Positions 6,940 through 16,902 are shown, counted from the stretch's first letter. The stretch: DNA of 34,597 bases from Streptomyces sp. ISL-87 (GCF_018614095.1 NZ_JAGGOY010000074.1:1-34597), one strand, 5' to 3'. Made by a program: numbers and translations. The notes: generated by a model not told the origin, from the letters alone.

Positions 6940-7053
6940 CCTGCCAGGGCTTCCCTGTCTGCCAGGGCCTCCTGTCTGTCAGGCCTTCCTTGTGGGGGCG
7001 GCTGCCCGGACGGCGGCTACACCGTCCGGGTCCTCCCGACCCTTCCGGATTCT

Positions 7054-7067
7054 TGGAACAGGTTCTA
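7054..7067. promoter_or_regulatory. KstR-type palindromic box upstream of the acyl-CoA dehydrogenase
   Basis: TGGAACAGGTTCTA matches the TNNAACNNGTTNNA consensus of KstR, the TetR-family repressor of steroid catabolism in actinobacteria, at every fixed position. It lies 57 bp upstream of the GTG start at 7124, a sensible operator position. The match is seen; regulation by KstR is inferred from the consensus. Confidence 0.65.
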
Positions 7068-7123
7068 GTCTGTGCGCCGCGCACCACAGCGACCGGCTGG
7101 ACCGCGAGACTCCCGGAGGGGCC

Positions 7124-8314
7124 GTGCACCTCGAATACACGCCTGAGCAGCAGCAGTTGCGCACCGAGCTGCGCGCCTACTTCGCCGAGCTGGTGCCTGA
7201 GGACGTCTACGCCCGCTACGAGGACCCGGCGGCCCAGAAGCGGTACTACAGGGAGACCATCCGCCGACTCGGCGCCGACGGCTGGCTCGGGGCCGGCTGG
7301 CCCAAGGAGTACGGCGGGCGCGGGATGTCGCCCATGGCCCAGTTCATCTTCTTCGACGAGGCCGCGCAGGCCGTCGTACCGCTGCCGCTGATGGCGCTCA
7401 ACACCGTCGGGCCGACCATCATGCAGTTCGGCACCGACGAGCAGAAGGCGTACTTCCTGCCCAAGATCCTCGCCGGCGAGATCGACTTCGCCATCGGCTA
7501 CAGCGAGCCCGACGCCGGCACCGACCTCGCCGCGCTCAAGTGCAAGGCCGTCCGCGAGGGCGACGAGGAGACCGGCACCTACGTCGTCAACGGGCAGAAG
7601 ATCTGGACCACCAACGGCGACACCGCCGACTGGGTCTGGCTCGCCGTCCGCACCGACCCGGACGCCCCCGCGCACAAGGGCATCACCATGCTCCTCGTGC
7701 CGACCGCCGACCCCGGCTACTCCTGCACGCTCATCAACACCCTCGCCTCGCACGACACCACCGCGAGCTACTACGAGAACATCCGCGTCCCCGCGAGCCG
7801 CCGCGTCGGCCAGGAGAACAAGGGCTGGCGCCTGATCACCAACCAGCTCAACCACGAGCGCGTCACGCTCGCCGCCCACGGCACGATGGCCATCCGCGCC
7901 CTGCACGACGTTCAGCGCTGGGCCGCCGGAACCAAACTCGCCGACGGCCGCCGGGTCATCGACCTCTCCTGGGTCCGTGGCCGCCTGGCCCGCACCCACG
8001 CCCGCCTCGACGCGATGAAGCTGCTCAACTGGCAGATGGTGAACGCCGTCCAGTCCGGCACCCTCACCCCGCAGGACGCCTCCGCGGTCAAGGTGTACGG
8101 CTCCGAGGCCCGCCGGGACGCGTACGCGTGGCTCATGGAGGTGGTCGGCGCGGCCGGCTCCCTCAAGGACGGCTCCGCCGGCGCGGTCCTGCACGGCGAA
8201 CTCGAACGCGGCTACCGCAGCGCCGTGATCTTCACCTTCGGCGGCGGCAACAACGAGATCCAGCGCGAGATCATCTCGTGGATCGGCCTCGGCATGCCCC
8301 GCGTCCGCCGCTAG
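7124..8314 (+). CDS. Acyl-CoA dehydrogenase (FadE-type)
   Basis: A 396-residue FAD-dependent acyl-CoA dehydrogenase. The N-terminal helical domain starts HLEYTPEQQQLRTELRAYF. The FAD/substrate loop is IGYSEPDAGTDLAALK near residue 125, followed by VVNGQKIWTTNGDTADW near 155, and the C-terminal flavin segment is GGGNNEIQREIISWIGLGMPR. It introduces an alpha-beta double bond into an acyl-CoA. The GTG at 7124 is chosen because CGGAGGGG sits just upstream and homology begins there; the longer frame runs back through non-coding DNA. An upstream KstR-type box suggests a sterol or branched side chain as substrate rather than a simple fatty acid, but sequence alone does not prove it. There is no partner FadE next to it, unlike the heterotetrameric mycobacterial steroid dehydrogenases. 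Confidence 0.93.
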   Translation: MHLEYTPEQQQLRTELRAYFAELVPEDVYARYEDPAAQKRYYRETIRRLGADGWLGAGWPKEYGGRGMSPMAQFIFFDEAAQAVVPLPLMALNTVGPTIMQFGTDEQKAYFLPKILAGEIDFAIGYSEPDAGTDLAALKCKAVREGDEETGTYVVNGQKIWTTNGDTADWVWLAVRTDPDAPAHKGITMLLVPTADPGYSCTLINTLASHDTTASYYENIRVPASRRVGQENKGWRLITNQLNHERVTLAAHGTMAIRALHDVQRWAAGTKLADGRRVIDLSWVRGRLARTHARLDAMKLLNWQMVNAVQSGTLTPQDASAVKVYGSEARRDAYAWLMEVVGAAGSLKDGSAGAVLHGELERGYRSAVIFTFGGGNNEIQREIISWIGLGMPRVRR

Positions 8315-8333
8315 GCCGTTCGATGGGAGGGGC

Positions 8334-8399
8334 TCATGCGGCGACGACCTTCGTGGTCATGACGTCGGCGACGGTGCACGGGGTGGAGGTCTTGACGAC
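8334..8399 (-). pseudogene. Remnant of a CBS-domain protein gene
   Basis: On the minus strand a 21-codon stretch ending at a TGA (8334-8336) reads PCTVADVMTTKVVAA, closely resembling the start of CBS-domain proteins (TVADVMTxxVVAV). It is bounded by an in-frame stop just upstream and ends immediately after the motif. It looks like a scrap of a lost gene. Confidence 0.5.
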
Positions 8400-8509
8400 T
8401 CCTCAGCGCCCGGGGGCCTCGGCGGGCGGCGCACCGCCTCCGGCGCGACACGGGCGGCGCCTTCCCTCGGGCCGGTCACGACTTGCTCCCGCCGTTCCGG
8501 GTCGGCCGG

Positions 8510-8770
8510 GCTGACGCGCTTGCATGACGTCGAACACCTGGGCGTGGTGCCCGAGTACGCGGATCAGCGGCGTGGGCCGGTCGGGGTGTGCGGCGCGCAG
8601 CGCGGCCCGTACGCGCAGCTGCATCATGGCGGCGTTCCCCAGGCCAATGGTGGGCGCCAGGCCGAGGCGGGCCAGGATGGGGCCGGTCACGTCTGGGAAG
8701 GACAGGTTCGCCACCGGCCCGGTGTAGCCGGCGTCGCGAACGGCCCGCGTGAGGGAGAGGACGCGCACGC
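8510..8770 (-). pseudogene. Fragment of an NAD(P)-dependent oxidoreductase-like gene
   Basis: The minus strand carries a protein-like segment (VRDAGYTGPVANLSFPDV, then GLAPTIGLGNAAMMQ and RVLGHHAQVFDVM) embedded in a frame whose two ends are Arg/Gly/Pro noise. The middle resembles the region after the Rossmann domain in oxidoreductases often annotated near saccharopine dehydrogenase. The nucleotide-binding N-terminus and the C-terminal half are absent: upstream is the GNAT gene, downstream is GC-rich debris. I regard it as a decayed gene; the family assignment is tentative. Confidence 0.5.
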
Positions 8771-8820
8771 GCAGCCCGCTTTCGAGGGGGGCGGCCTTGC
8801 GGTACCCGCGGCGCCGGTGA

Positions 8821-8826
8821 TAGGCC
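8821..8826 (+). promoter_or_regulatory. Possible -10 element of a leaderless GNAT transcript
   Basis: TAGGCC lies six bases before the ATG at 8833 and no Shine-Dalgarno sequence is present. The geometry fits leaderless initiation; the hexamer is an imperfect TANNNT match. Confidence 0.35.
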
Positions 8827-8832
8827 ACACCT

Positions 8833-9378
8833 ATGGACGATCTCCTCACCGAACGACTCGTGCTCCACCCGATGAGCGTCCAGGAAGCGGCAGCCCTGAC
8901 CCGAGGCGAGGCGCACGACGCGGTCTCCTGGGCCCGGGGCTATCCCACCGAAGCCGATGTCTCCGGAGCCCGGCGCTACCTCGACCTGTGCGAGGCCGAG
9001 GGTGACCCCCAGCCCTTCGGGCCGTACGAGATCCGCCGCCGCGAGGACGGCTGTGTCATCGGCGGCCTGGGTTTCCACGGACCGCCGGACCCGGACGGCA
9101 CCGTCACCATCGGCTACGGGCTCGTCGCCGGGGCCCGCGGCCACGGGTACGCCGCGGAGGCCCTGCGCGCCCTGCTGCTCTTCGCCCGCACCCAGGGGGT
9201 CTCCCGCGTCGCGGGCGACACCGACCACGGCAACATCGCCTCCCAGCGCGTGATGGCGGCGGCCGGGATGAAACTGGTCTCGGAGGACGAGTACCTGAAG
9301 TACTACACGCTGGAGTGGCCGCCCTCCCGTCACTCCACACCGGGGAGGCAGGGACATGGGCGAGCCGCCGACGAGTGA
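8833..9378 (+). CDS. GNAT-family N-acetyltransferase (RimJ/RimL-like)
   Basis: A 181-residue acetyltransferase with the usual GNAT order. It begins LLTERLVLHPMS, typical of RimJ/RimL relatives, has the central beta-strands IGGLGFHG and VTIGYGLVAGARGHGYAAEALRALL (acetyl-CoA pyrophosphate loop, GARGHGYA near residue 100), and the VAGDTDHGNIASQRVMAAAGM motif near 125. It would move acetyl from acetyl-CoA to an amine; the acceptor is unknown. The C-terminal end past WPPSRH looks unstructured and overlaps the start of the next gene by 23 bp, so they are probably co-transcribed. It opens a run of four plus-strand genes ending at 13950. Confidence 0.88.
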   Translation: MDDLLTERLVLHPMSVQEAAALTRGEAHDAVSWARGYPTEADVSGARRYLDLCEAEGDPQPFGPYEIRRREDGCVIGGLGFHGPPDPDGTVTIGYGLVAGARGHGYAAEALRALLLFARTQGVSRVAGDTDHGNIASQRVMAAAGMKLVSEDEYLKYYTLEWPPSRHSTPGRQGHGRAADE

Positions 9379-10255
9379 GGGACCCGACCCCGGGCTCTAC
9401 GGGCCGGCCTCCGTCACCTGGCAGTGCCACGGCGACCCGGTCATGTGGATCGCCGGGGTCCGCGCGCTCTACCTCCAGGCGCTGCACCCGCGCGCGGTCC
9501 GCGGGGTCATGGAGAACAGCGACTTCCGGCACGACGCCTGGGGCCGGCTGCTCCGTACCGCCGACTTCGTCGGCACCGTCACCTACGGCACCACCGAGGC
9601 CGCCGAGCGGGCCGGAGCCCGCGTCCGGAAGATCCACCGGACGCTGTCCGCCACCGACCCCGACACCGGCGAGCGGTTCCCCGTCGACGACCCGGAGCTG
9701 CTCCTCTGGGTGCATTGCGCGCAGATCGACAGCTTCCTGCACATCCTGCGCCGCTCCGGCGTCCCCCTCAGCCCCGCGCAGGCCGACCGCTACGTGGACG
9801 AGAACCGCGTCAACGCCCGCCTCGTCGGCCTCGACCCGTCCGAGGTGCCGGCCGGCACCGAGCAGCTGGCGGCGTACTTCGAGCGGATCCGCCCGCGGCT
9901 CGCCGCCGGCCCCGACGCCCTCGCCGTCGACGAGTTCCTGCGCAGCCCGCCCGCCTCTTCCCTCCTCATCCCTGGCCGAAACCTGCTGTGGCGCCCGCTC
10001 GCTGACCTCGCGTACGGTTCCCTCCCCGGCTACGCGCACCGGCTGTACGGAAGACCCGCCGCGGCACCGCGCAGCGTCACCCGGCGCCTGCGCCTCACCG
10101 GCCACCTCCTGCGCAGCATTCCCGCAGGTCTGCGGTGGCAGCTGCCTCCAGGTCACATCTTGAAAGCGATGCGCCGCATGGGCCCCGGGAGCCGCCCCTC
10201 GACGTACACACTGCGTACATCAGCGGCCATACTGGACCGGCCGGGGAGGGCGTAG
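9356..10255 (+). CDS. MpaB/latex-clearing-like oxygenase-family protein (DUF2236)
   Basis: A 299-residue member of the DUF2236 family, which includes fungal MpaB and the heme-containing rubber oxygenase Lcp. Family features are the N-terminal GPASVTWQCHGDPVMWIAGVRALYLQALHPRA segment (residues about 16-48), FVGTVTYGT near 75, VRKIHRTL near 92 and DPELLLWVHCAQIDSF near 115. No signal peptide or long hydrophobic helix is evident, so it is probably cytoplasmic. Lcp and MpaB cleave C=C bonds oxidatively, but most bacterial DUF2236 proteins have no known substrate, and I cannot confirm the heme ligands by eye. It starts within the GNAT gene (AGGGA about six bases before the ATG) and ends 33 bp before the kinase gene. 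Confidence 0.82.
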   Translation: MGEPPTSEGPDPGLYGPASVTWQCHGDPVMWIAGVRALYLQALHPRAVRGVMENSDFRHDAWGRLLRTADFVGTVTYGTTEAAERAGARVRKIHRTLSATDPDTGERFPVDDPELLLWVHCAQIDSFLHILRRSGVPLSPAQADRYVDENRVNARLVGLDPSEVPAGTEQLAAYFERIRPRLAAGPDALAVDEFLRSPPASSLLIPGRNLLWRPLADLAYGSLPGYAHRLYGRPAAAPRSVTRRLRLTGHLLRSIPAGLRWQLPPGHILKAMRRMGPGSRPSTYTLRTSAAILDRPGRA

Positions 10256-10288
10256 GACGCAGCACGACAACGGGGGCGGCTTTAAGAC

Positions 10289-12375
<2,087 letters not shown>

Positions 12376-12379
<4 letters not shown>

Positions 12380-13950
12380 CGACCTCGGCATCGGCCTCGC
12401 GCGGCTTCGGTTCGGACGTGTACGACGCGGTGATCGTGGGCGGCGGGCACAACGGCCTGGTCGCCGCCGCGTACCTCGCCCGGGCGGGCAAATCCGTACT
12501 CGTCCTGGAGCGCCTCGGGCACACCGGCGGGGCCGCGATCTCCACCCGCCCCTTCGCGGGCGTGGACGCCCGGCTGTCCCGCTACTCGTACCTCGTCTCC
12601 CTGCTCCCGCCGAAGATCGTCCGCGAGCTCGGGCTGAGCTTCGCGGTACGCAAGCGCACGGTCTCCTCGTACACGCCCGTGGAACGCGGCGGCCGGCCCG
12701 GCGGGCTGCTCGTCGGCGGCGGCGAGGCGCGCACCCGGGAGTCCTTCGCGCGGCTCACCGGATCGGACCGGGAGTACGAGAGCTGGCGCGCCTTCTACGG
12801 GACGACCGGGCAGGTCGCCGAGAAGGTCTTCCCCACCCTGACCGAGCCGCTGCCCACCCGGGAGGAGCTGCGGGCCCGGATCGACGACGAGGCGGCCTGG
12901 CGGATGCTCTTCGAGGCGCCGCTCGGGCAGGCGGTGGAGCAGCACTTCACCGACGACCTGGTGCGGGGCGTCGTGCTCACGGACGGGCTGATCGGCACCT
13001 TCGCAGACGCGCACGACCCCTCGCTCGCGCAGAACCGCTGCTTCCTCTACCACGTCATCGGCGGCGGGACCGGGGACTGGGACGTCCCGGTCGGCGGCAT
13101 GGGCGCGCTCACCGACGCTCTGGCGGTGGCCGCGCGGGCCGCCGGGGCGGAGATCGCCACCGGGCACGAGGTCCTGCGGATCGACACCGACGGCACCTCG
13201 CCGGCCGAGGTGACCTTCCGTACGGCGGTCGGGGAGGGTCTGGTGGTCGGGCGGAAGGTGCTGGTCAACGCCTCGCCGCGGGCCCTGGCCGACCTCCTCG
13301 GCGAGACACCGCCCGTCCCCGCCGAGGGCGCGCAGCTCAAGGTCAACATGCTGCTGCGGCGGCTGCCCCGGCTGCGGGACGCCTCGGTGGACCCGCGGGA
13401 GGCGTTCGGCGGGACCTTCCACATCGCCGAGGGCTACGAGGAACTCGGGCGGGCCTACGCGGAGGCGGCCTCCGGCGAGCTGCCCTCCGTACCGCCCTCG
13501 GAGATCTACTGCCACTCCCTGACCGACCCCTCGATCCTGGGGCCGGAGCTGGTGGAGCAGGGCTTCCAGACCCTGACCCTGTTCGGGCTGCACACTCCGG
13601 CGCGGCTGTTCGAGAAGGACAACCAGGGCGCGCGCGAGGTGCTGCTGGCCGCCACCCTCGCCCAGCTCGACGCGCATCTCGACGAGCCGGTCACCGAGTG
13701 CCTCGCCCTCGACGCCGACGGCCGGCCGTGCATCGAGGCCAAGACCCCGCTGGACCTGGAACGCGAACTGCGCCTGCCCGGCGGCCACATCTTCCACCGG
13801 GACCTGTCCTGGCCCTACGGGGACTCCAGCCGGTGGGGCGTGGAGACCCCGTACGCCAATGTCCTGCTCTGCGGGGCGGGCGCGGTCCGCGGCGGCGGGG
13901 TGAGCGGGGTCCCCGGCCACAATGCGGCGATGGCGGTACTGGGACGCTGA
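12376..13950 (+). CDS. FAD-dependent oxidoreductase, phytoene-desaturase/PYROXD2-like
   Basis: A 524-residue flavoprotein starting with the dinucleotide fold YDAVIVGGGHNGLVAAAYLARAGKSVLVLE (residues about 16-45), then GGAAIST, a mid-region VPVGGMGALTDALAVAARAAGAEI near residue 240 that is typical of CrtI-type and PYROXD2-type proteins, and a C-terminal FAD motif (LLCGAGAVRGGGVSGVPGHNAAMAVLGR). The family includes carotenoid desaturases and poorly known amine-oxidase-like proteins. No carotenoid genes are nearby, so the PYROXD2-like label is safer than phytoene desaturase. It begins four bases inside the kinase gene (ATGA). A longer open frame runs through the whole kinase gene in this phase but is a high-GC shadow. 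It faces the Ddn-family gene, with seven bases between stops. Confidence 0.9.
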
Positions 13951-13957
13951 GACGGGC

Positions 13958-14410
13958 TCAGGCGTCCTGGCGGGCGGGCTCGATCACCACGATCGGGATC
14001 TCCCGGTCGGTCTTGCTCTGGTACTCGTCGTACGAGGGCCAGTGCTTGACCATCAGCGGCCAGTACGCGGTGCGTTCCTCGGCCGTCGCGGTGCGCGCCG
14101 TGCCCTGGAGCTTCTCGGGGCCGACCTGGATGCGGACCTCGGGGTGGGCGGTCAGGTTCCGGTACCAGAGGGGGTGCTGGGGGGTGCCGCCGTTGGACGC
14201 CACGAGGAAGTAGCGGCCGTCGTCCTCGCCGTAGATGAGCGGGGTGCGGACGGGGTTGCCGGAGACGCGGCCGACGGTGGTGAGGAGAAGGGTCTGGGTG
14301 CCGTTCCAGAACTGGCCCTGGGCGCCGTCGGAGCCGACGTACTGCTTGACGTGGTCGAGCTGCCAGCCCGGCTTGGGGTCGATCGGGTTGTCCCAGTCGA
14401 TGTCGCTCAT
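13958..14410 (-). CDS. Deazaflavin (F420)-dependent nitroreductase-family protein (Ddn-like)
   Basis: A 150-residue split-barrel protein of the Ddn family. It shows LLLTTVGRVSGNPVRTPLIYGEDDGRYFLVASNGG (residues about 41-75), the family core in which the basic TxGRxSGxxRxxPL segment and the SxGG motif contact the F420 phosphate and lactate tail, then HPLWYRNLTAHPEVRIQVG near 79-97. Members reduce activated double bonds or nitro groups with F420H2. The ATG at 14410 gives the normal length. It is a single gene convergent with the FAD oxidoreductase, and an inverted repeat at 14431-14446 lies just upstream. Substrate unknown. Confidence 0.92.
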   Translation of the reverse strand: MSDIDWDNPIDPKPGWQLDHVKQYVGSDGAQGQFWNGTQTLLLTTVGRVSGNPVRTPLIYGEDDGRYFLVASNGGTPQHPLWYRNLTAHPEVRIQVGPEKLQGTARTATAEERTAYWPLMVKHWPSYDEYQSKTDREIPIVVIEPARQDA

Positions 14411-14430
14411 GTGGCTGTGCCTACCTTCGG

Positions 14431-14446
14431 TGTTGAACAGTCAACA
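14431..14446. promoter_or_regulatory. Inverted repeat upstream of the Ddn-like gene
   Basis: TGTTGA-ACAG-TCAACA is a perfect 6+4+6 inverted repeat, 21-36 bp upstream of the ATG at 14410, where a repressor would cover the promoter. It also lies just past the truncated end of the broken monooxygenase. The binding protein is unknown. Confidence 0.45.
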
Positions 14447-14450
14447 AACC

Positions 14451-15006
14451 TCAACAACGAGCCTCAACACCGGTGGGCACGGGTTTATGGTCGGGGAAGT
14501 GTGCGCTGCGGGGGGCGCTGTGGATGCCGTCGGCGGCGATCACGACGTCGGCGTCGAGGTCTCCCGCAGTGGTGTGCACCACCGGGCGGCCGCCGCCGGT
14601 GGTGTCGTCGACGCCGGTGACGGCTGCCCCGTACCGGATCGCCGCGGCCGGGAGCGCGTCGGCCAGACCGGCCGCCAGGGCGGTGCGGTGCACGGCGAGC
14701 GGGAGCGTGCCGTACCGGGCTGTCAGCGCGGCGGTGTCGGCGCGGCTCAGCCAGTCGCCGTCGGGGCGGCGAAAGCCCCCTATCGCGGCCGGGACGGCCC
14801 GGACGGCCGGCCCGGTGGGGTCGGAGCCGACGGCGTCGAAGGCGCGTAGGGCGTTGGGGGCCAGGACGATTCCGGCGCCTGCCGCGGGTGGCTCGGGAGC
14901 CCGCTCGCAGACGGTGACCTGCCAGCCGCGGCGGTGCAGGGCCACCGCCACTGTGAGACCGCCGATCCGCGCACCCGCTACGACCGCATGCCCGAGTCGT
15001 CGTCAT
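14451..15006 (-). pseudogene. Broken FAD-dependent aromatic-type monooxygenase
   Basis: The frame VALHRRGWQVTVCERAPEPPAAGAGIVLAPNALRAF ... VHRTALAAGLADAL ... DVVIAADGIHS is the N-terminal half of a PHBH-like FAD monooxygenase (normally close to 400 residues). Two defects are visible. At the 5' end an ATG at 15006 (MTTTR) is out of phase with the following HAVVAGARIGGLT; deleting one G would join them. The GxGxxG motif reads GARIGG, so its second glycine is also lost. At the 3' end the protein stops at about residue 180, soon after the DG motif, inside TCAAC-rich DNA. It is divergent from the TetR gene, the usual regulator-target arrangement, so the original target appears dead. Confidence 0.8.
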
Positions 15007-15036
15007 GGGCGTTCCCCTCCCCGCGTTCGCCGATCC

Positions 15037-15052
15037 CTCTACAGCCGTAGAG
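15037..15052. promoter_or_regulatory. TetR operator, copy 1
   Basis: CTCTACAGCCGTAGAG is a palindrome with one central mismatch, in the 80-bp space between the broken monooxygenase and the TetR gene. It matches the second palindrome at 15064-15079 at 15 of 16 positions. Confidence 0.85.
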
Positions 15053-15062
15053 GACGTACCGC

Positions 15063-15080
15063 ACTCTACAGCTGTAGAGT
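15063..15080. promoter_or_regulatory. TetR operator, copy 2 (perfect 18-bp palindrome)
   Basis: ACTCTACAGCTGTAGAGT is perfectly palindromic and ends six bases before the TetR start codon. The centres of the two palindromes are 27 bp apart. Such pairs normally bind two dimers of the adjacent TetR protein and repress both directions. Confidence 0.88.
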
Positions 15081-15086
15081 GACGTC

Positions 15087-15713
15087 ATGTCCACCCCTCA
15101 TCGCGGGACCGACCGCAGAACGCTGATCGCGGACACCGCGATCGACCTCGTGGCCGCCTCCGGCCTGCGCGGCCTGACCCACCGGGCGGTCGACGCCGCG
15201 GCGGGGCTGCCGGCCGGCAGTGCCTCGTACTACTTCCGTACGCGGACGGCGTTGATCGGCGCCTGCTACCGGCGGCTGGCCGAGCTGGACCTCGGCGACA
15301 TCGACGATGAAGGCCCGCCCCCGGCCCTGCCCTTGGCCCCGTTGTCGGTGCCGGTGCCGGTGTCGGACCGGGACGCCGCGGCGAACGCGTTCGGCGCGCT
15401 GCTGTACCGCTGGCTGACGGCCGGGCGTGCGCGGCAGCTGGCCCGGTTCGAGCTGAGCCTGGAAGCGGCGCGCAACCCGGAACTGGAGACCGAGTTGCAC
15501 CAGGCGGGCCTCGGCGCGCGGGCCCGGGCGGCCGGGATCCTCGCCGCGCTGGGGGCGGACCGGCCCGAGGAATCCGCCGAACTCCTGGCCGCCTGGACCG
15601 ACGGACTCCTCTACGACCGCCTCGCGGGCGCCCTGGCCCGGTCCCGGCCGGCCCCTGACCTGGCCGAACTGACCGCCGTCGTCCGCCGGATGATCGACGC
15701 GGCGCTGGCTTAG
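15087..15713 (+). CDS. TetR-family transcriptional repressor
   Basis: A 208-residue TetR regulator. The helix-turn-helix domain is residues about 9-55 (LIADTAIDLVAASGLRGLTHRAVDAAAGLPAGSASYYFRTR), with the recognition segment ending SASYYF as in many family members. The rest is the all-helical ligand domain. Two matching palindromes just upstream make autoregulation very likely. The divergent gene it should control is a broken FAD monooxygenase, so the regulator may now control only itself or genes elsewhere. TetR/monooxygenase pairs commonly handle aromatic compounds or antibiotics; the ligand is unknown. Its stop codon overlaps the -10-like TAGCCT of the next gene. Confidence 0.93.
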   Translation: MSTPHRGTDRRTLIADTAIDLVAASGLRGLTHRAVDAAAGLPAGSASYYFRTRTALIGACYRRLAELDLGDIDDEGPPPALPLAPLSVPVPVSDRDAAANAFGALLYRWLTAGRARQLARFELSLEAARNPELETELHQAGLGARARAAGILAALGADRPEESAELLAAWTDGLLYDRLAGALARSRPAPDLAELTAVVRRMIDAALA

Positions 15714-15716
15714 CCT
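15711..15716 (+). promoter_or_regulatory. Probable -10 element of a leaderless gene, overlapping the TetR stop
   Basis: TAGCCT (TANNNT form) lies six bases before the ATG at 15723 and its first three bases are the TetR stop codon. No Shine-Dalgarno sequence is available, so the downstream gene is probably leaderless. Confidence 0.5.
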
Positions 15717-15722
15717 GGGCGG

Positions 15723-16328
15723 ATGGGATTGGACATCACGGTCTTCGCCGTCGACTGGGACCGGTTCGAGCAGGTGCCGGCCGACGCGTGCATGGACCTG
15801 TTCCTGAACGACGCTTACCCGGAGCTCAGTTATCCGGGCGCGGGGTGGCAGTGGCCGCGGCCGGGGCTGCCGGGCGAGGGCTCGCTGGCGTGGTACCGGT
15901 TCCGCGACACGCTCGGCTCGTTCAAGGCGCATTTCTGGGCGGGCGAGCGCTGGGAGCACATCCGCGATACACCCGGCGTCATCGGGTCCCCGGTGCGGGC
16001 GGCCGTGGACGGCCTGCTGTCGGGCCTGTACTGGGTGCCCCCGGAGGCCGCCGAGGACGAATCGGAGCCACCCGAGCCCTCGGACGAGCAGCGCCGACGG
16101 GGGCTGATGATGTCGTTCCCGCCGTCGGAAGTGGCCGCCTTGGCCGCGTACTGGGACCGGGCCGAGCCGCTGGTGGACGGGCTACGGGAATCCTTCGACG
16201 TGCATGCGGCCGTCCCGACGGGCTGGATCCGCACCTTCCCGGAGTTCGAGAGCCTGCTGCGCGACTGGGGCGAGGTCGTGCGCGAGGCCCGGCGGCGAGG
16301 CTGGGGCGTGATCGCGTTCCCCCTCTGA
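15723..16328 (+). CDS. Conserved-looking protein of unknown function
   Basis: I do not recognise a family with confidence. The 201-residue product starts MGLDITVFAVDWDRFEQVP, is acidic and rich in Trp and Tyr, and has no signal peptide or membrane segment. A low-complexity acidic/proline hinge (PPEAAEDESEPPEPSDEQRRR, about residues 103-123) separates a first half with many aromatics (WYRFRDTLGSFKAHFWAGERWEHIRD) from a second half (SEVAALAAYWDRAEPLVDGLRESFDVHAAVPTGW). Regular codon use and a clean start with a leaderless promoter support a real gene. The opening resembles small proteins of the DUF1877/YfbM type only loosely. It follows the TetR gene by ten bases but probably has its own promoter. 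Confidence 0.75.
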   Translation: MGLDITVFAVDWDRFEQVPADACMDLFLNDAYPELSYPGAGWQWPRPGLPGEGSLAWYRFRDTLGSFKAHFWAGERWEHIRDTPGVIGSPVRAAVDGLLSGLYWVPPEAAEDESEPPEPSDEQRRRGLMMSFPPSEVAALAAYWDRAEPLVDGLRESFDVHAAVPTGWIRTFPEFESLLRDWGEVVREARRRGWGVIAFPL

Positions 16329-16383
16329 CCTGGGCCGCCGGACCGGGACACCAGACCGGCCGCCAGGCCGGGCCGGGTCCCGA

Positions 16384-16761
16384 TTACGCCGTCTTCGCGT
16401 AACCGCAGGCCTCGGTGATCAGGCCGTTCTCGACCCGCATCACGTTCACGCAGCGGACGTAGTCCTTGTCCCCGGAGCCGAACACGAACCTCCAGCGGAT
16501 GACGGACAACTCACCCGCGACCAGCACGTCCTCGATCTCGAACGTGTTGGCGGCGTCGGTGGCGAGCTCGGCCCAGAAGCGTACGCAGTCCTCCGCCCCC
16601 TCCACCCGGCTTCCGTCAGGCGCGGGGGAGACGCCCTCCATCACACAGTCGTCGGCGACGAGCGCGGCCAGACCCGAGGGGTCGTGCTGCTGGAAGACCT
16701 GGTTGAAACGGTCGATGACCTCGGCGGTCGTCAGCGGGCGGTGCGGCGCGGATGTGGACAT
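16384..16761 (-). CDS. SnoaL/NTF2-like protein
   Basis: A 125-residue single-domain protein of the nuclear-transport-factor-2/SnoaL fold. The N-terminal helix carries EVIDRFNQVFQQHDPSGLAALVADDCVMEGVSPAPDGSRVEG, the typical opening, followed by FWAELATDAANTFEIEDVLVAGELSVIRWRFVF and a final strand VRCVNVMRVENGLITEACGYAKT. The fold serves as a cyclase, isomerase, dehydratase or ligand-binding domain, so no reaction can be assigned. The ATG at 16761 gives the usual length. It lies downstream of the serine hydrolase on the same strand, 141 bp away, so it may have its own promoter. Confidence 0.85.
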   Translation of the reverse strand: MSTSAPHRPLTTAEVIDRFNQVFQQHDPSGLAALVADDCVMEGVSPAPDGSRVEGAEDCVRFWAELATDAANTFEIEDVLVAGELSVIRWRFVFGSGDKDYVRCVNVMRVENGLITEACGYAKTA

Positions 16762-16902
16762 GGTTGCCTCCCTGGTCGGCCGGTCCGTGGGGACCGGTGT
16801 GCGGAACAGGAGGATCGTCCGCCGCGCCGTACCGACCGGGCAATTCCCTCCGGGGAATGGCCCGGCTCCCGCGTCCGGGCGGCCCCCCGCGTCCGGCGGC
16901 CC

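Noticed and set aside
6791..7123. An N-terminal extension of the acyl-CoA dehydrogenase back to 6791
   Set aside because: It would read through the signal-peptide remnant, GC repeats and the KstR-type box. The GTG at 7124 has a good ribosome site and begins at the family homology.
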